Source: JBBSAT01 sp044223665 | GTDB taxonomy: Bacteria > Myxococcota_A > Polyangia > Polyangiales > Sandaracinaceae | NCBI GenBank assembly: GCA_044223665.1 | Contig: JBGALT010000003.1 | Coordinates: 72,066 to 136,065, forward strand | Direction: 5' to 3' | DNA length: 64,000 bases | Shown here: positions 17,635 to 26,138 of the stretch, piece after piece | Layout of the letters: each line of letters starts with the position of its first letter | Position numbering within the stretch: the first letter of the stretch is position 1 | The notes under the pieces: generated by a model | What the model saw: only the letters and a program-made list of their open reading frames with translations | Told to the model about the DNA's origin: nothing | Database searches by the model: none | Program-made: the position numbers and the translations under genes

Positions 17635-19385
17635 GGCGTCCTCGTGGCGAGCGCGAGCGCGACGGCCGACGAGAGCGCCGAGAACGATCGCGCTGCGTCG
17701 TCGGGCTCGACGCTCGCGCGCACGACGTGAGCGCCGCGCGTCTGGAGCGCCGCGGACACGGCCTCGCGCGTCTCGACGGCACGGCGCGTCTCGGTGCAGG
17801 GCACGCCCAGCGCGCGCACGAGGGCGGCGAGATCGAGCTCGTGGGGCGTCGTGAAGAGCGGCATCGCGGCGCGGCCGCTCGGGGTGCGCGCGAGCGGGAG
17901 GGTCTCGAAGATGCGTCCTCCACCGTTGTCCACGACGACGACCACCAGCGGCCCTCGTACCGCCCGCGCGTGGGCCAGAGCGTTCGAGTCGTGGAGGAAC
18001 GAGACGTCGCCGACGATGGCCACGACGGGCTCGGCGGCCACCATCGCCGCGCCGAGCGCGCCCGAGACGAGGCCGTCGATGCCGTTGGCTCCGCGCTGCG
18101 AGAGAACGGTGCGCCTCGCGCCGCCCCCGCGCACGAATCGGTCGAGCGTGCGGATGGGCAGGCTGTTGCCGATGACGAGCATCGCATCGCCCGAGGCCTC
18201 GAAGGCTGCGCGCACGGCGGCGCCTTCGCCTTCGCCGCGTGCGACGGCGCGCTCGATCTCGCGCCACGCGATCGACTCGGCGTCGGCGAGGTCGGCGAGC
18301 CAGCGATCGTCGCGCGCGTAGACCGACCGCCGCGAGACCGCGAGCTCCATCGTGAGCCCCGCCGGGGCACACGAGATCGCCTCCGCACCCCCGATCGGAT
18401 CGTGGACGCCCCCCGCATCCAGCACGAACCGGCGCACACCACCGAGCGTCCGCTCGAGCGTCGGCCCCGTCGGGAGCGAGCCGATCTGGAGGACGAGGTC
18501 GGGCATCGCGCCGCGCGCGAACGCATCGGCGCCGAAGACGAGCTCGCACGCGTCGAGGAACAGCCCATCTCGCGGCCCGAAGCGCAGCTGGCTCGTGGCT
18601 TCGGCGGCCACGGGGATGCGGGCGCGCGCGCAGGTGTCGAGCAGGGCGGCGCGATCGTCGCCCCTGCGGCGGGGGCCGGCGACGACGAGCGGTCGCTTCG
18701 CCTCACCCAGCGCCTCGCCGAGCGCGCGCGCGACCTCGACGTCCGGACCGACCGAGGGGCGTCCGATGCGCGTCGCGCTGCGCCGCGCGAGATTCTCGAC
18801 GGCCTCGGCGAGCGCCCGTTCCTCGGGCCCGGGCTCGACGGGCTCGAGGGGCTTGTCGGCGCGCAGGTTCACGTGCACGGGGCCGGGGCGCGGGCCCGTG
18901 AGCGCGGCCACGGCCTGCCCGATCGAGCGCGTCACGCTCACGAGCGCGGCCTGATCCGCGCGCGGGTCTCCGAGATCGACGAAGAGCCGTACCCAGTCGC
19001 CGAAGAGCTTGGTCTGATCGATCGTCTGTGCGGCGCCGCTGTGCGCGAGCCCGAGCGGTCGGTCGGCCGACAAGAGGAGCAAGGGCAGGCCCGAGAGCGA
19101 GGCCTCGATCACCGCGGGAAACCAGTGGGCCGGCGCCGTGCCGGACGTGGCGAGCACGGCGGTCGCTCGCCCCGAGGCGCGGGCCATGCCGAGCGCGACG
19201 AAGGCGGCCGAGCGCTCGTCGAGGACGCTGACGAGCGTGAGCTCCGGCCGAGCATGGAGCGCCAGGACGAAGGGCGTCGAGCGCGAGCCCGGGCTCACCA
19301 CGACCTCGCGCACGCCGGCCGACACGAGGCTGCTCGCGACCAGGCGCGACCAGAGCGTCAGGAGGCTGCGCGGAGTGTCGATCAT
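17631..19385 (-). CDS. menD: SEPHCHC synthase
   Basis: This 584-residue thiamine-diphosphate enzyme joins isochorismate and 2-oxoglutarate. Typical features are the N-terminal VVVSPGSRSTPFVLAL, DERSAAFVALGMARASG, and the ThDP/Mg site GDVSFLHDSNALAHA followed by VDNGGGRIF. The length matches the family. The ATG at 19385 overlaps the menF stop and the stop overlaps the menH GTG. Confidence 0.95.
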   Translation of the reverse strand: MIDTPRSLLTLWSRLVASSLVSAGVREVVVSPGSRSTPFVLALHARPELTLVSVLDERSAAFVALGMARASGRATAVLATSGTAPAHWFPAVIEASLSGLPLLLLSADRPLGLAHSGAAQTIDQTKLFGDWVRLFVDLGDPRADQAALVSVTRSIGQAVAALTGPRPGPVHVNLRADKPLEPVEPGPEERALAEAVENLARRSATRIGRPSVGPDVEVARALGEALGEAKRPLVVAGPRRRGDDRAALLDTCARARIPVAAEATSQLRFGPRDGLFLDACELVFGADAFARGAMPDLVLQIGSLPTGPTLERTLGGVRRFVLDAGGVHDPIGGAEAISCAPAGLTMELAVSRRSVYARDDRWLADLADAESIAWREIERAVARGEGEGAAVRAAFEASGDAMLVIGNSLPIRTLDRFVRGGGARRTVLSQRGANGIDGLVSGALGAAMVAAEPVVAIVGDVSFLHDSNALAHARAVRGPLVVVVVDNGGGRIFETLPLARTPSGRAAMPLFTTPHELDLAALVRALGVPCTETRRAVETREAVSAALQTRGAHVVRASVEPDDAARSFSALSSAVALALATRTP

Positions 19386-20749
19386 CCGGCCGCTCCGAGC
19401 GCCGACAGCATCGGGGCGAGCTTGAGCGCGGTCTCGGCGTACTCGGCGCTCGGATCGGAGGCGGCGACGACGCCGCATCCGGCGTAGGCGTACGCGCGGG
19501 CGCCGACGAGGAGCGCGGAGCGGAGCGCGACGAGGGCCTCGGCGTTGCCCAGGGCGTCGATCCACCCGATGGGCCCGGCGTACCATCCTCGGTCGGGCTC
19601 GTGGTCGGCGATCCAGCGGAGCGCCGTGGCTCGCGGGGCGCCGCCGACGGCGGCCGTGGGGTGTAGTGCGTCGAGCAGCTCGAAGGCCGACGTCTCGCGC
19701 GCCAGGCGCGCTTCGATCGGTGTCACGAGGTGGGCCAGCGCGCCGATCGTCCGCAGGCCGCGCGTGCCGACCGAGACCTCGCCGCGCATGGCGGTGAGCG
19801 CGCCCGTGATGCTCTCGACGACGAGCTCGTGCTCGTGCACGTCCTTGGCGCTCGCGAAGAGCGCGCGCGCCCCCGGATCACGCTCGAGCGATGCCGTGCC
19901 GGCGACGGCTTCGGTGGTGACGAGGCCACCGCGCTTTCGGAACAGACGCTCGGGGGTCGCGCCCACGAAGGCGCCGCCGCGCCGCCGGATGCAGAACTGG
20001 GTCGCGCCCGGGCGCTCGAGGCGGCGCAGGACCGATGCTGGGTCGATCGGCCCAGGCGCGAGCACGATCGATCGTCGGGCGACGACGATCTTGTCGGCCT
20101 CGCCCGCAGCGATGCGCCGCTTCACGTCGTCGATCGAGCGCCGCCACCGCTCGGGATCCACGTGCCTCGCGTGCGAGCGCGCGAGCTCGGTCGGCGCGCG
20201 TGCGGGAGCGGTCAGCGCGTCCCAGAGCGCGTCGAGCTCGGCGAGCGCGAGCCCGGCGCTGCTCGGCTCGTCGGTGTCGACGACCAGGGTGAGCGTGGCG
20301 GCGCCCCTCTCGGCGCGATGCGACCAGCGCGGGAGCGAGAGCAGACCGTCGCCGAACGAGGCCCACGGATCACGAGACCGACCCGGAGCGAACGAGAGCC
20401 CGAACACCCAGGCGGGACGAGCCTCGCCGGCGCGCTCGTGCGCCACGGTCCCGAGCGCGTCTCGTGCGGTCTCGTACGCGCGTCGCGCGTCGGCGCAGCG
20501 CTCGGCCCCTTCGAGCTTGGTCAGGCGCGTCGCCCCGAGCGCGGTGAAGGCCCGCTTGTCGTCGTGGAGGTGAAACGCATCGCCACGCCGCAGGCCATCG
20601 AGCAGCGCGAGCGGGCGGCCGAGCGGCGCCGGGAGCATGATCGCCAGCGGCCCGCGCCTCGGGGACGCGAGAGCCGACGTGAGGAACGCCTTGGCGTCGG
20701 CGCGATCGAGCGGCCACTCGAGGGCCACCACGGCGGGGACGGCGCTCAT
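19382..20749 (-). CDS. menF: Isochorismate synthase
   Basis: This 455-residue chorismate-binding enzyme converts chorismate to isochorismate. The conserved C-terminal half shows KIVVARRSIVL, FVGATPERLFRK, TEAVAGTA and HPTAAVGGAPRATAL, then WYAGPIGWID. These features, with men neighbours, favour MenF over PabB, TrpE or a siderophore EntC. The N-terminal 130 residues are poorly conserved, as usual. The ATG at 20749 overlaps the menG stop by 4 nt. Confidence 0.92.
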   Translation of the reverse strand: MSAVPAVVALEWPLDRADAKAFLTSALASPRRGPLAIMLPAPLGRPLALLDGLRRGDAFHLHDDKRAFTALGATRLTKLEGAERCADARRAYETARDALGTVAHERAGEARPAWVFGLSFAPGRSRDPWASFGDGLLSLPRWSHRAERGAATLTLVVDTDEPSSAGLALAELDALWDALTAPARAPTELARSHARHVDPERWRRSIDDVKRRIAAGEADKIVVARRSIVLAPGPIDPASVLRRLERPGATQFCIRRRGGAFVGATPERLFRKRGGLVTTEAVAGTASLERDPGARALFASAKDVHEHELVVESITGALTAMRGEVSVGTRGLRTIGALAHLVTPIEARLARETSAFELLDALHPTAAVGGAPRATALRWIADHEPDRGWYAGPIGWIDALGNAEALVALRSALLVGARAYAYAGCGVVAASDPSAEYAETALKLAPMLSALGAAG

Positions 20750-21447
20750 GCCACGCCCACGTAGAGAGTGGCGGCCCCGAAGGTCAGCGGCTCCCAGTCC
20801 ACGCGCGAGAAGCCCGCCTCGCCGATCGTGGCGGCGAACACGTCGGGCGGTGGGAACTTCGCGATCGAGCGCTGGAGGTAGTCGTACTCGGGCGCGCCCG
20901 AGAGCATCGCGCCGAGGGTCGGCACCACGTGATGCACGTGCCAGCGGGCGAGTGGACCGAGAAGGCCGTCGGGCTCGGCGAGCTCGAGAATCGCCAGCCG
21001 GGCGCCGTCTCGGAGCGTGCGGCGCAGCTCGCGCAGCGCGCGTGCGCGATCGGGCACGTTGCGGATCCCGAACGCGATGGTGGCTCCGTCGAAGCACGCG
21101 GGCTCGAACGGCAGCGCCTGCGCGTCGCCGATCAGGAGCGAGATGCGCTCGTCGAGCGCGGCGGCCGAGACCTTGCGCCGCCCGACGTCGAGCATGCCGC
21201 TGGACGGATCGAGCCCGACCACGTGCGCGTCCTCGTGCGCCCGCGCGATGGCGATCGCGAGATCGGCGGTCCCGGTGGCCACGTCGAGCACGCGCGCTTT
21301 CGCGGGGAGGGCGAGGGCGCGGACCGCGCGCGTGCGCCAGCTGCGATCGAGCCCGAGCGAGATGACGCGATTGACGAGGTCGTATCGATCCGCGATGCGA
21401 TCGAACATCTCGCCCGAGCCGCCGCGGACCTGGGTCGGCATCGCCAT
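20746..21447 (-). CDS. menG: Demethylmenaquinone methyltransferase
   Basis: This 233-residue UbiE/MenG methyltransferase performs the last step of menaquinone synthesis. Motifs are MFDRIADRYDLVNRVISLGLD, the SAM site VLDVATGTADLAIAIA, and AFGIRNVPDRARAL. I prefer the ATG at 21447 over an in-frame GTG at 21453, because GAGG lies 7 nt before the ATG but only 1 nt before the GTG. The gap to the upstream gene is then 2 nt. Confidence 0.93.
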   Translation of the reverse strand: MAMPTQVRGGSGEMFDRIADRYDLVNRVISLGLDRSWRTRAVRALALPAKARVLDVATGTADLAIAIARAHEDAHVVGLDPSSGMLDVGRRKVSAAALDERISLLIGDAQALPFEPACFDGATIAFGIRNVPDRARALRELRRTLRDGARLAILELAEPDGLLGPLARWHVHHVVPTLGAMLSGAPEYDYLQRSIAKFPPPDVFAATIGEAGFSRVDWEPLTFGAATLYVGVA

Positions 21448-21449
21448 CG

Positions 21450-22481
21450 TCACACCTCGCGCTGCGTCATCGCGCGCGCGATCCCCGCGAGCGCGATCCG
21501 TGCCGGAGAAGGAGCGAACGGCTCGAGCCGATCGAGCGCGCGCGCCACGTGCTCGTCGGCGAAGCGACGCGCCTGGTCGACGGCGCCCGAGGCGGCGATG
21601 CGCTTGGCGAGCTGGGCGCCCGTGGCGTCGTCGAGGCCGCCCTCGGCGGCGGCGCGGAGGCTGCCCTCGATCGCGGGCTCGATGCCGAGCGCGAGCACGA
21701 TCGGGAGCGAGCCCTTTCCCTCGCGGAGGTCGGCGAAGGGGGCCTTGCCGGTCACGGCGGGGTCGCCGACCAGATCGAGCACGTCGTCGATCGCCTGGAA
21801 TGCGATCCCCACGTGCTCGCCGAACTTCTCGAGCGACGCGCTCTCGGCGATCGACAACGATCCGGCTCGTGCTCCGGCGTACATCGCCCACCGGAAGAGG
21901 GCGGCCGTCTTTCCTGCGGCGACCGCGGTCCAGTCGTCGAGCGAGGCCTCGAGGCGCCCGCGCCGCTCGAGCTGGCGAGACTCGGCGACGATCATCTCGT
22001 CGATCACGTCGAAGAGGCGCTCGAGCACGTCGACCGGCGCGGCACGCCGCACGCGCCGGAGCGCGTCGATGAGCAGCCAGTCGCCGGCGAAGATGCTGAT
22101 GGCGTTGCCGTAGACGACGCGCGCGGTGGGCGCGCCGCGACGCGAGACGCCGAGGTCGACCACGTCGTCGTGGAGCAGCGTCGCGTTGTGGACGAGCTCT
22201 GCCGAGACGGCGAGGTCGAGCACGCGTGCATCGAAGCCCGTCCCCAGCTTGGCGGCCAGCGCCACGCACATCGGGCGCAGTCGCTTGCCCCCGCGCGCCA
22301 GGAGCTGGCCCGCGCCCAGGTGGACGGCCCGTTCCTGCTGCGGGATCTGCAGCGCCGCTTCGACGGCCGCGAGATCTTCCCCGAGCAAAGGCCGCACGAG
22401 ATCGATTCGCTCGGCGACGTGCAGGTCTCGTGCACGAGACATCGTCCCGAGCCGTTCGATGACATCGGATCCGCCGAACAT
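21450..22481 (-). CDS. Polyprenyl (hepta/octaprenyl-type) diphosphate synthase
   Basis: This 343-residue all-trans isoprenyl diphosphate synthase has the first Asp-rich motif in LLHDDVVDLG (near residue 100) and the second in QAIDDVLDLVGD (near 230), plus ARGGKRLRP. Long-chain synthases of this type make the menaquinone side chain; chain length cannot be read with confidence. It opens the men operon. GGGAGG lies about 6 nt before the ATG, and a perfect inverted repeat lies just upstream. It does not look like a short-chain GGPP synthase, so it is not an obvious supplier for crtB. Confidence 0.88.
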   Translation of the reverse strand: MFGGSDVIERLGTMSRARDLHVAERIDLVRPLLGEDLAAVEAALQIPQQERAVHLGAGQLLARGGKRLRPMCVALAAKLGTGFDARVLDLAVSAELVHNATLLHDDVVDLGVSRRGAPTARVVYGNAISIFAGDWLLIDALRRVRRAAPVDVLERLFDVIDEMIVAESRQLERRGRLEASLDDWTAVAAGKTAALFRWAMYAGARAGSLSIAESASLEKFGEHVGIAFQAIDDVLDLVGDPAVTGKAPFADLREGKGSLPIVLALGIEPAIEGSLRAAAEGGLDDATGAQLAKRIAASGAVDQARRFADEHVARALDRLEPFAPSPARIALAGIARAMTQREV

Positions 22482-22497
22482 GATGCCGCCTCCCAGT

Positions 22498-22527
22498 GTG
22501 ATCGTTCAATACATTTTGAACGATCAC
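22498..22527. promoter_or_regulatory. Perfect 12-bp inverted repeat at the head of the men operon
   Basis: GTGATCGTTCAA and TTGAACGATCAC are perfect inverted repeats with a 6-bp AT-rich spacer (tacatt), 17 bp before the polyprenyl synthase ATG. On the minus strand a TTGACC box (22538-22543) lies just upstream, so the palindrome would overlap the promoter or early transcript. It looks like a dimeric repressor operator. There is no T-tract and it faces into the operon, so a terminator is less likely. Confidence 0.55.
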
Positions 22528-22552
22528 GTGAAGCGGTCAAGCGGGATCGACT

Positions 22553-23581
22553 CTACTCGGGATCGGCCTCGTCCTCGGACGGGGCCGGGTCATTGGGATC
22601 ACGCACGAGACGGCCGCCGCACTGCGCGTCGTGCGCAGCGCACGAGAAGCGCACGTGCATGTGATCGCGGTGACCGTGCGCGTGACGGATCACGCCGGCG
22701 TGTCGATCGGCGTCGCTCGGCCACTGAAACCAGCGCGCCAGCTCCTGCGGCGTGGCGCCGGCGGCGCGGGCGGCGCGATAGAGCGGCTCTTGGAGCGCGT
22801 GGTCGATGAACACGTACTCGACCACGTCCGCGCGGAGCCAGGTCTCGAGCACCGCCCACTGACGGGCGGCGTCGAGCTCGTCGGGGCCGACCCGCCCGTG
22901 CAGGCACGCACGCGCGCATCCCGCGCGGAAGTAGGCGACGTCGATGTCGCGCCCGCTCTGGTGGCTGTGATGTCCGTGGAGCGGGCCGCCGTGCTCGACC
23001 GAGGCGTCTCGGATCTCGACCCGCGGCGATCCCGGAAAGCGCTCGAAGGCCACGCGGTACCCATGCTCGAGGGCGAGGGCCGCGTCGCGCGTCATGTAGG
23101 CGCGCGCGCGGTCGTGGACTTCCCAGTAGGGGCCGGTTCGGAGCTGTAGACCGTTCTCGAGACGTCCGCGGCTCGGGCGCCCGATGGAAGACGAAGGCGG
23201 GATGTGGGGCCAGGCGTAGATGACGAGCGTCGCGTCCGCGCGGAGGCGGCGCGGGTCGCCGAGCCCGTTCCATCGCGCGATGTCGGTGGCGGTGACGCCG
23301 TAGCGCCGCGCGAGTCGGAGCAGGGTGTCGCCGCGCGCGACCCTGTGCTCGACGCGCTCGCCCCAGCCCACCGCGAGCTCGGTGCCAGGCGCGAGCTGGG
23401 CGAGGTCGGTGTCGCCGTTGAGCTCGGCCAGATCATCCAGCGTCACGTGGAAGCGCGTCGCGATGGTGGCGATGCTCTCCCCTTCCGCCATGACGCAGGG
23501 GACGCGCACGAGCTGCGCGCTCGCCGCCGAGGGCAGAGCGAGGCCGAGGACGAGTGCCCATGCGAAAGCCGCCGCGCGCAT
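22553..23581 (-). CDS. mepA: Penicillin-insensitive murein endopeptidase-like protein with LysM repeats
   Basis: This 342-residue secreted protein has a signal peptide (to about residue 22), two LysM-like repeats (about 26-70 and 75-120) and a C-terminal LAS-family metallopeptidase domain. The zinc-site motifs are HGHHSHQSGRDIDVAYF (about residue 203) and GHRDHMHVRF (about 310), as in MepA (M74). It probably cleaves peptidoglycan cross-links in the periplasm. LysM repeats fused to MepA are not found in the E. coli enzyme. The start is ATG. It lies upstream of the men operon on the same strand, with 71 bp in between. Confidence 0.85.
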   Translation of the reverse strand: MRAAAFAWALVLGLALPSAASAQLVRVPCVMAEGESIATIATRFHVTLDDLAELNGDTDLAQLAPGTELAVGWGERVEHRVARGDTLLRLARRYGVTATDIARWNGLGDPRRLRADATLVIYAWPHIPPSSSIGRPSRGRLENGLQLRTGPYWEVHDRARAYMTRDAALALEHGYRVAFERFPGSPRVEIRDASVEHGGPLHGHHSHQSGRDIDVAYFRAGCARACLHGRVGPDELDAARQWAVLETWLRADVVEYVFIDHALQEPLYRAARAAGATPQELARWFQWPSDADRHAGVIRHAHGHRDHMHVRFSCAAHDAQCGGRLVRDPNDPAPSEDEADPE

Positions 23582-23649
23582 GGCCGGAACCTAGAAGCGC
23601 CCCTCGCGAACCGGCAAGAAACCGGGAAGAGGGGTCGCTTCGCTCGGGC

Positions 23650-24462
23650 TCAGGGCGTGACGGGGACCGCGGCGCAGGAGGTGTCGCTCGCCGGGGGATC
23701 CGCGCAGAACATGAGCTCGGGGGCGAGCCGGTGACGACCGGTACGTCCGACCAGCACCAACGTGTATCCGTTGTTCGCGGCGGGCGTGAAGCGGGCCGTT
23801 CCCAGCGGGCGGCCATGACAGGGGGTCGCGTGCTGCGCCCGAATCTGGAGCGCGAGCTCACTCCCGCCACCGACCTCGAGGTATCCCTCCGCCGGCAGGG
23901 CGGCTCCCTGCTGCGCGGCGGCGAGCAGCGGAATGCCGTCGGCACGGGGGCCCTCGCCGGGCTGACAGACGTCCACGCCGCTCTGCCCGACCATCGCGTG
24001 CACGAAGCGGATCTGGGCGGCACCTTCGGTCGGGCCCTGGGCGCTGTCCGGGAGCATCAGGAGGGCGACGGGGAAGTCGGAGGTGGAGTAGGCGACCAGC
24101 GTCGAGAGCCCTTCGGGGAACGCGAGCGTGGCCCCGATCAGCTCTGCGCCGTCCGCGCGCGCCGAGACGGTGTGCTCGCCGGTGGTGATCGGCACGTAGG
24201 CCGCCGAGAACTCGTAGCGGGCGGGGGAGGTCGCGTCGGCGCCGTCGAACTGGAGCGCGACGGCCTGCTCGCTCGCTTCCACCGCCGCGTGGATCAACCG
24301 TGCCTGGGTGACGGGCGCAGGGGGAGGGGGCGGCGCAGCGTCGGTGGGGCCGGACTCGGTCCCCGACGTCTCCGTGGTGTCCGCCGTGTCAGTCGTCGTT
24401 TCGTGAGAGCCACCGCATCCGAGGAGCGAGAGCGCGAGGGTGAGCGCAAGACGACGCGACAT
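23650..24462 (-). CDS. DUF4397-type lipoprotein
   Basis: This 270-residue protein has a lipobox signal (MSRRLALTLALSLLGCGG), a Thr/Pro-rich linker, and two repeats beginning RLIHAAVEASEQAVAL and RFVHAMVGQSGVDVC, which resemble DUF4397 domains. Four Cys in the C-terminal half may form disulphides. I use the ATG at 24462 because the signal peptide starts there; a longer frame upstream gives no sensible leader. Function is unknown; outer-membrane or periplasmic location is inferred. Confidence 0.75.
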   Translation of the reverse strand: MSRRLALTLALSLLGCGGSHETTTDTADTTETSGTESGPTDAAPPPPPAPVTQARLIHAAVEASEQAVALQFDGADATSPARYEFSAAYVPITTGEHTVSARADGAELIGATLAFPEGLSTLVAYSTSDFPVALLMLPDSAQGPTEGAAQIRFVHAMVGQSGVDVCQPGEGPRADGIPLLAAAQQGAALPAEGYLEVGGGSELALQIRAQHATPCHGRPLGTARFTPAANNGYTLVLVGRTGRHRLAPELMFCADPPASDTSCAAVPVTP

Positions 24463-24548
24463 GGCCCTCGACCTACCCAAAGTGGGGCCGGCTTTCAACG
24501 GCCAAATCGCGTGGCTCGGCCGCTCGGGAGCGCCTAAACCGGGCCGCG

Positions 24549-24833
24549 ATGACGCCGGATCGCCGCGAGAACATCGATCGCATGTTTCGCGCGCGGCTGT
24601 CGTGGACGTTGCTCGGCGGCGCGGGGCTCGTCGGGCTCACGCAGGATCTGAGCGTCGGCTGGAGAGGCCTGTTCCTCGGCGTGATCGTGGCCGGGCTCGG
24701 CTGGCTCAACGAGCCCCTCGTGCGCTGGACGTGGACCGCGAGACGCGCGGGGGATCCGCGATGGCAACCGATGGCGATCGGCATCGTGCTTCGCGTGGTG
24801 GCGCTCGGGGCCGTGATCGCGGTCAGCTGGTGA
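24549..24833 (+). CDS. Small three-helix membrane protein
   Basis: This 94-residue protein has three hydrophobic segments (near residues 18-32, 40-54 and 76-93) separated by Arg-rich loops, which fits a small inner-membrane protein. No family is recognised. It is divergent from the DUF4397 lipoprotein, and its end overlaps the end of the convergent bioF by 11 nt. Composition supports coding, but without homologues it stays hypothetical. Confidence 0.55.
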   Translation: MTPDRRENIDRMFRARLSWTLLGGAGLVGLTQDLSVGWRGLFLGVIVAGLGWLNEPLVRWTWTARRAGDPRWQPMAIGIVLRVVALGAVIAVSW

Positions 24834-25983
24834 GGGCACTGCGCAGGGCCGTGCAGAGGCCCTCGACCTGCTCCTCGGTGTGGATCGCGGTCGGGGTGAT
24901 CCGAAGACGCGAGGTCCCCGCCGGGACGGTCGGCGGCCGCATCGCGGGCACCAGGTAACCGAGATCGAGCAAGCGACGCGCGATGTCCGTGGCGCGATCG
25001 GGGGCGCCGAGGACGACGGAGACGATGACGGCAGGCGGGCCCCCGGTCATGGGTGCTCCCGCGGCGCGGACCGCGTCCCGGATTCGCCCGGCGTGAGAGG
25101 CGATACGGGCGCGGTCGGCCTCGGCCTGCTTCAGCAGCTCGACCGCGTGGGGAACGGCATGGGCCATCGCCGGCAGGATCGCCGTCGAGAACACGTACGG
25201 CCGGCCGAGGTTGTCGAGCACGCTCCCGAGCGCCTCGGAGCCAGCCACGAAGCCACCGGCCAGGCCCATCGACTTCCCGAGCCCGCCCACGACGATGTCG
25301 GGACGGACGTCGTGCGCGGCGGCCGCACCACGCCCCTGCGGGCCTACGACGCCGAGCGCGTGCGCCTCGTCGACCAGCAGCACCGCCCGTCGACGGGCCG
25401 TCATGGCTCGGAGGGTGCGCAGGTCGGCGGCGTCGCCGTCCATCGAGAAGAGGGACTCGGTCACGACGACGCACATGCGCGCGCGCGGCGCGTGCTCGTC
25501 CAGGAGCGCTTCGAGGACATCGAGGCGTCCGTGGGGGAAGATCACGACGCGCGCCCCGCTGAGCCGACAGCCGTCCACGATGCTCGCGTGGTTGAGCGCA
25601 TCCGAGAACAGGACGTCTTCGGGCCCCCACAGACTCCCGAGTACCGCCAGGTTCGCTGCGTACGCCGAGGAGAAGAGTCGCGCGTCCGAGGCTCCGACCA
25701 GCCCGGCGAGCGCGCGCTCGGCCTGTCGATGGACGGGGTTGGTTCCCGCGACGACCCGGCTCGAGCCGGCACCGCTCCGCTCCGCCGCGCCGCGGGCGAG
25801 AGCGGACGCGAGGGCGGGGCTCTGCGCGAGGCCCAGGTAGTCGTTCGACGCGAACGACAGCAGTCGTCGCCCTTCGATCTCGACGTAACCACCCGAGACG
25901 GGGCGAACTTCTCTCGGTGCGCGGAGCAGCCCGGCGGCGGCGCGCGCGTCGAGGACGTCCCTCAGGTAGGCGTCGAGCTCCAC
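24823..25983 (-). CDS. bioF: 8-amino-7-oxononanoate synthase
   Basis: This 386-residue alpha-oxoamine synthase (PLP) condenses pimeloyl thioester with alanine in biotin synthesis. Visible features are SFASNDYLGL at the N-terminus, GAGSSRVVAGTN, DALNHASIVDG, DEAHALGVVGPQGRG and the PLP-lysine region GLGKSMGLAGGFVAG. Close relatives (Kbl, ALAS, serine palmitoyltransferase) share this fold. Length and motifs fit BioF best, but no other bio gene is nearby. The start is ATG, 34 bp from the first parS-like site. Confidence 0.82.
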   Translation of the reverse strand: MELDAYLRDVLDARAAAGLLRAPREVRPVSGGYVEIEGRRLLSFASNDYLGLAQSPALASALARGAAERSGAGSSRVVAGTNPVHRQAERALAGLVGASDARLFSSAYAANLAVLGSLWGPEDVLFSDALNHASIVDGCRLSGARVVIFPHGRLDVLEALLDEHAPRARMCVVVTESLFSMDGDAADLRTLRAMTARRRAVLLVDEAHALGVVGPQGRGAAAAHDVRPDIVVGGLGKSMGLAGGFVAGSEALGSVLDNLGRPYVFSTAILPAMAHAVPHAVELLKQAEADRARIASHAGRIRDAVRAAGAPMTGGPPAVIVSVVLGAPDRATDIARRLLDLGYLVPAMRPPTVPAGTSRLRITPTAIHTEEQVEGLCTALRSALTS

Positions 25984-26016
25984 GCGACGTAGCTAGCGCG
26001 GTTTCGCTCCCGACGC

Positions 26017-26032
26017 CGTTTCACGGGAAACG
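26017..26032. other. parS-like site 1
   Basis: CGTTTCACGGGAAACG matches the bacterial parS consensus TGTTTCACGTGAAACA at 13 of 16 positions, by eye. It lies in the bioF-uppS gap, 27 bp centre to centre from a better site. Confidence 0.5.
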
Positions 26033-26043
26033 CTCCACGCTTC

Positions 26044-26059
26044 CATTTCACGTGAAACA
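26044..26059. other. parS-like site 2
   Basis: CATTTCACGTGAAACA matches the parS consensus at 14 of 16 positions and contains a perfect 12-bp palindrome TTTCACGTGAAA. ParB/Spo0J binds such sites to load the partition complex near the origin. parA and parB are not in the window. Confidence 0.7.
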
Positions 26060-26138
26060 CCGACGACCCCCGTCCTGCGTTGGCTCACCGCGCTCCACGA
26101 ACCGTCCGCCGTCCCGTCCTTGAAGCCCCAATTCCGGC

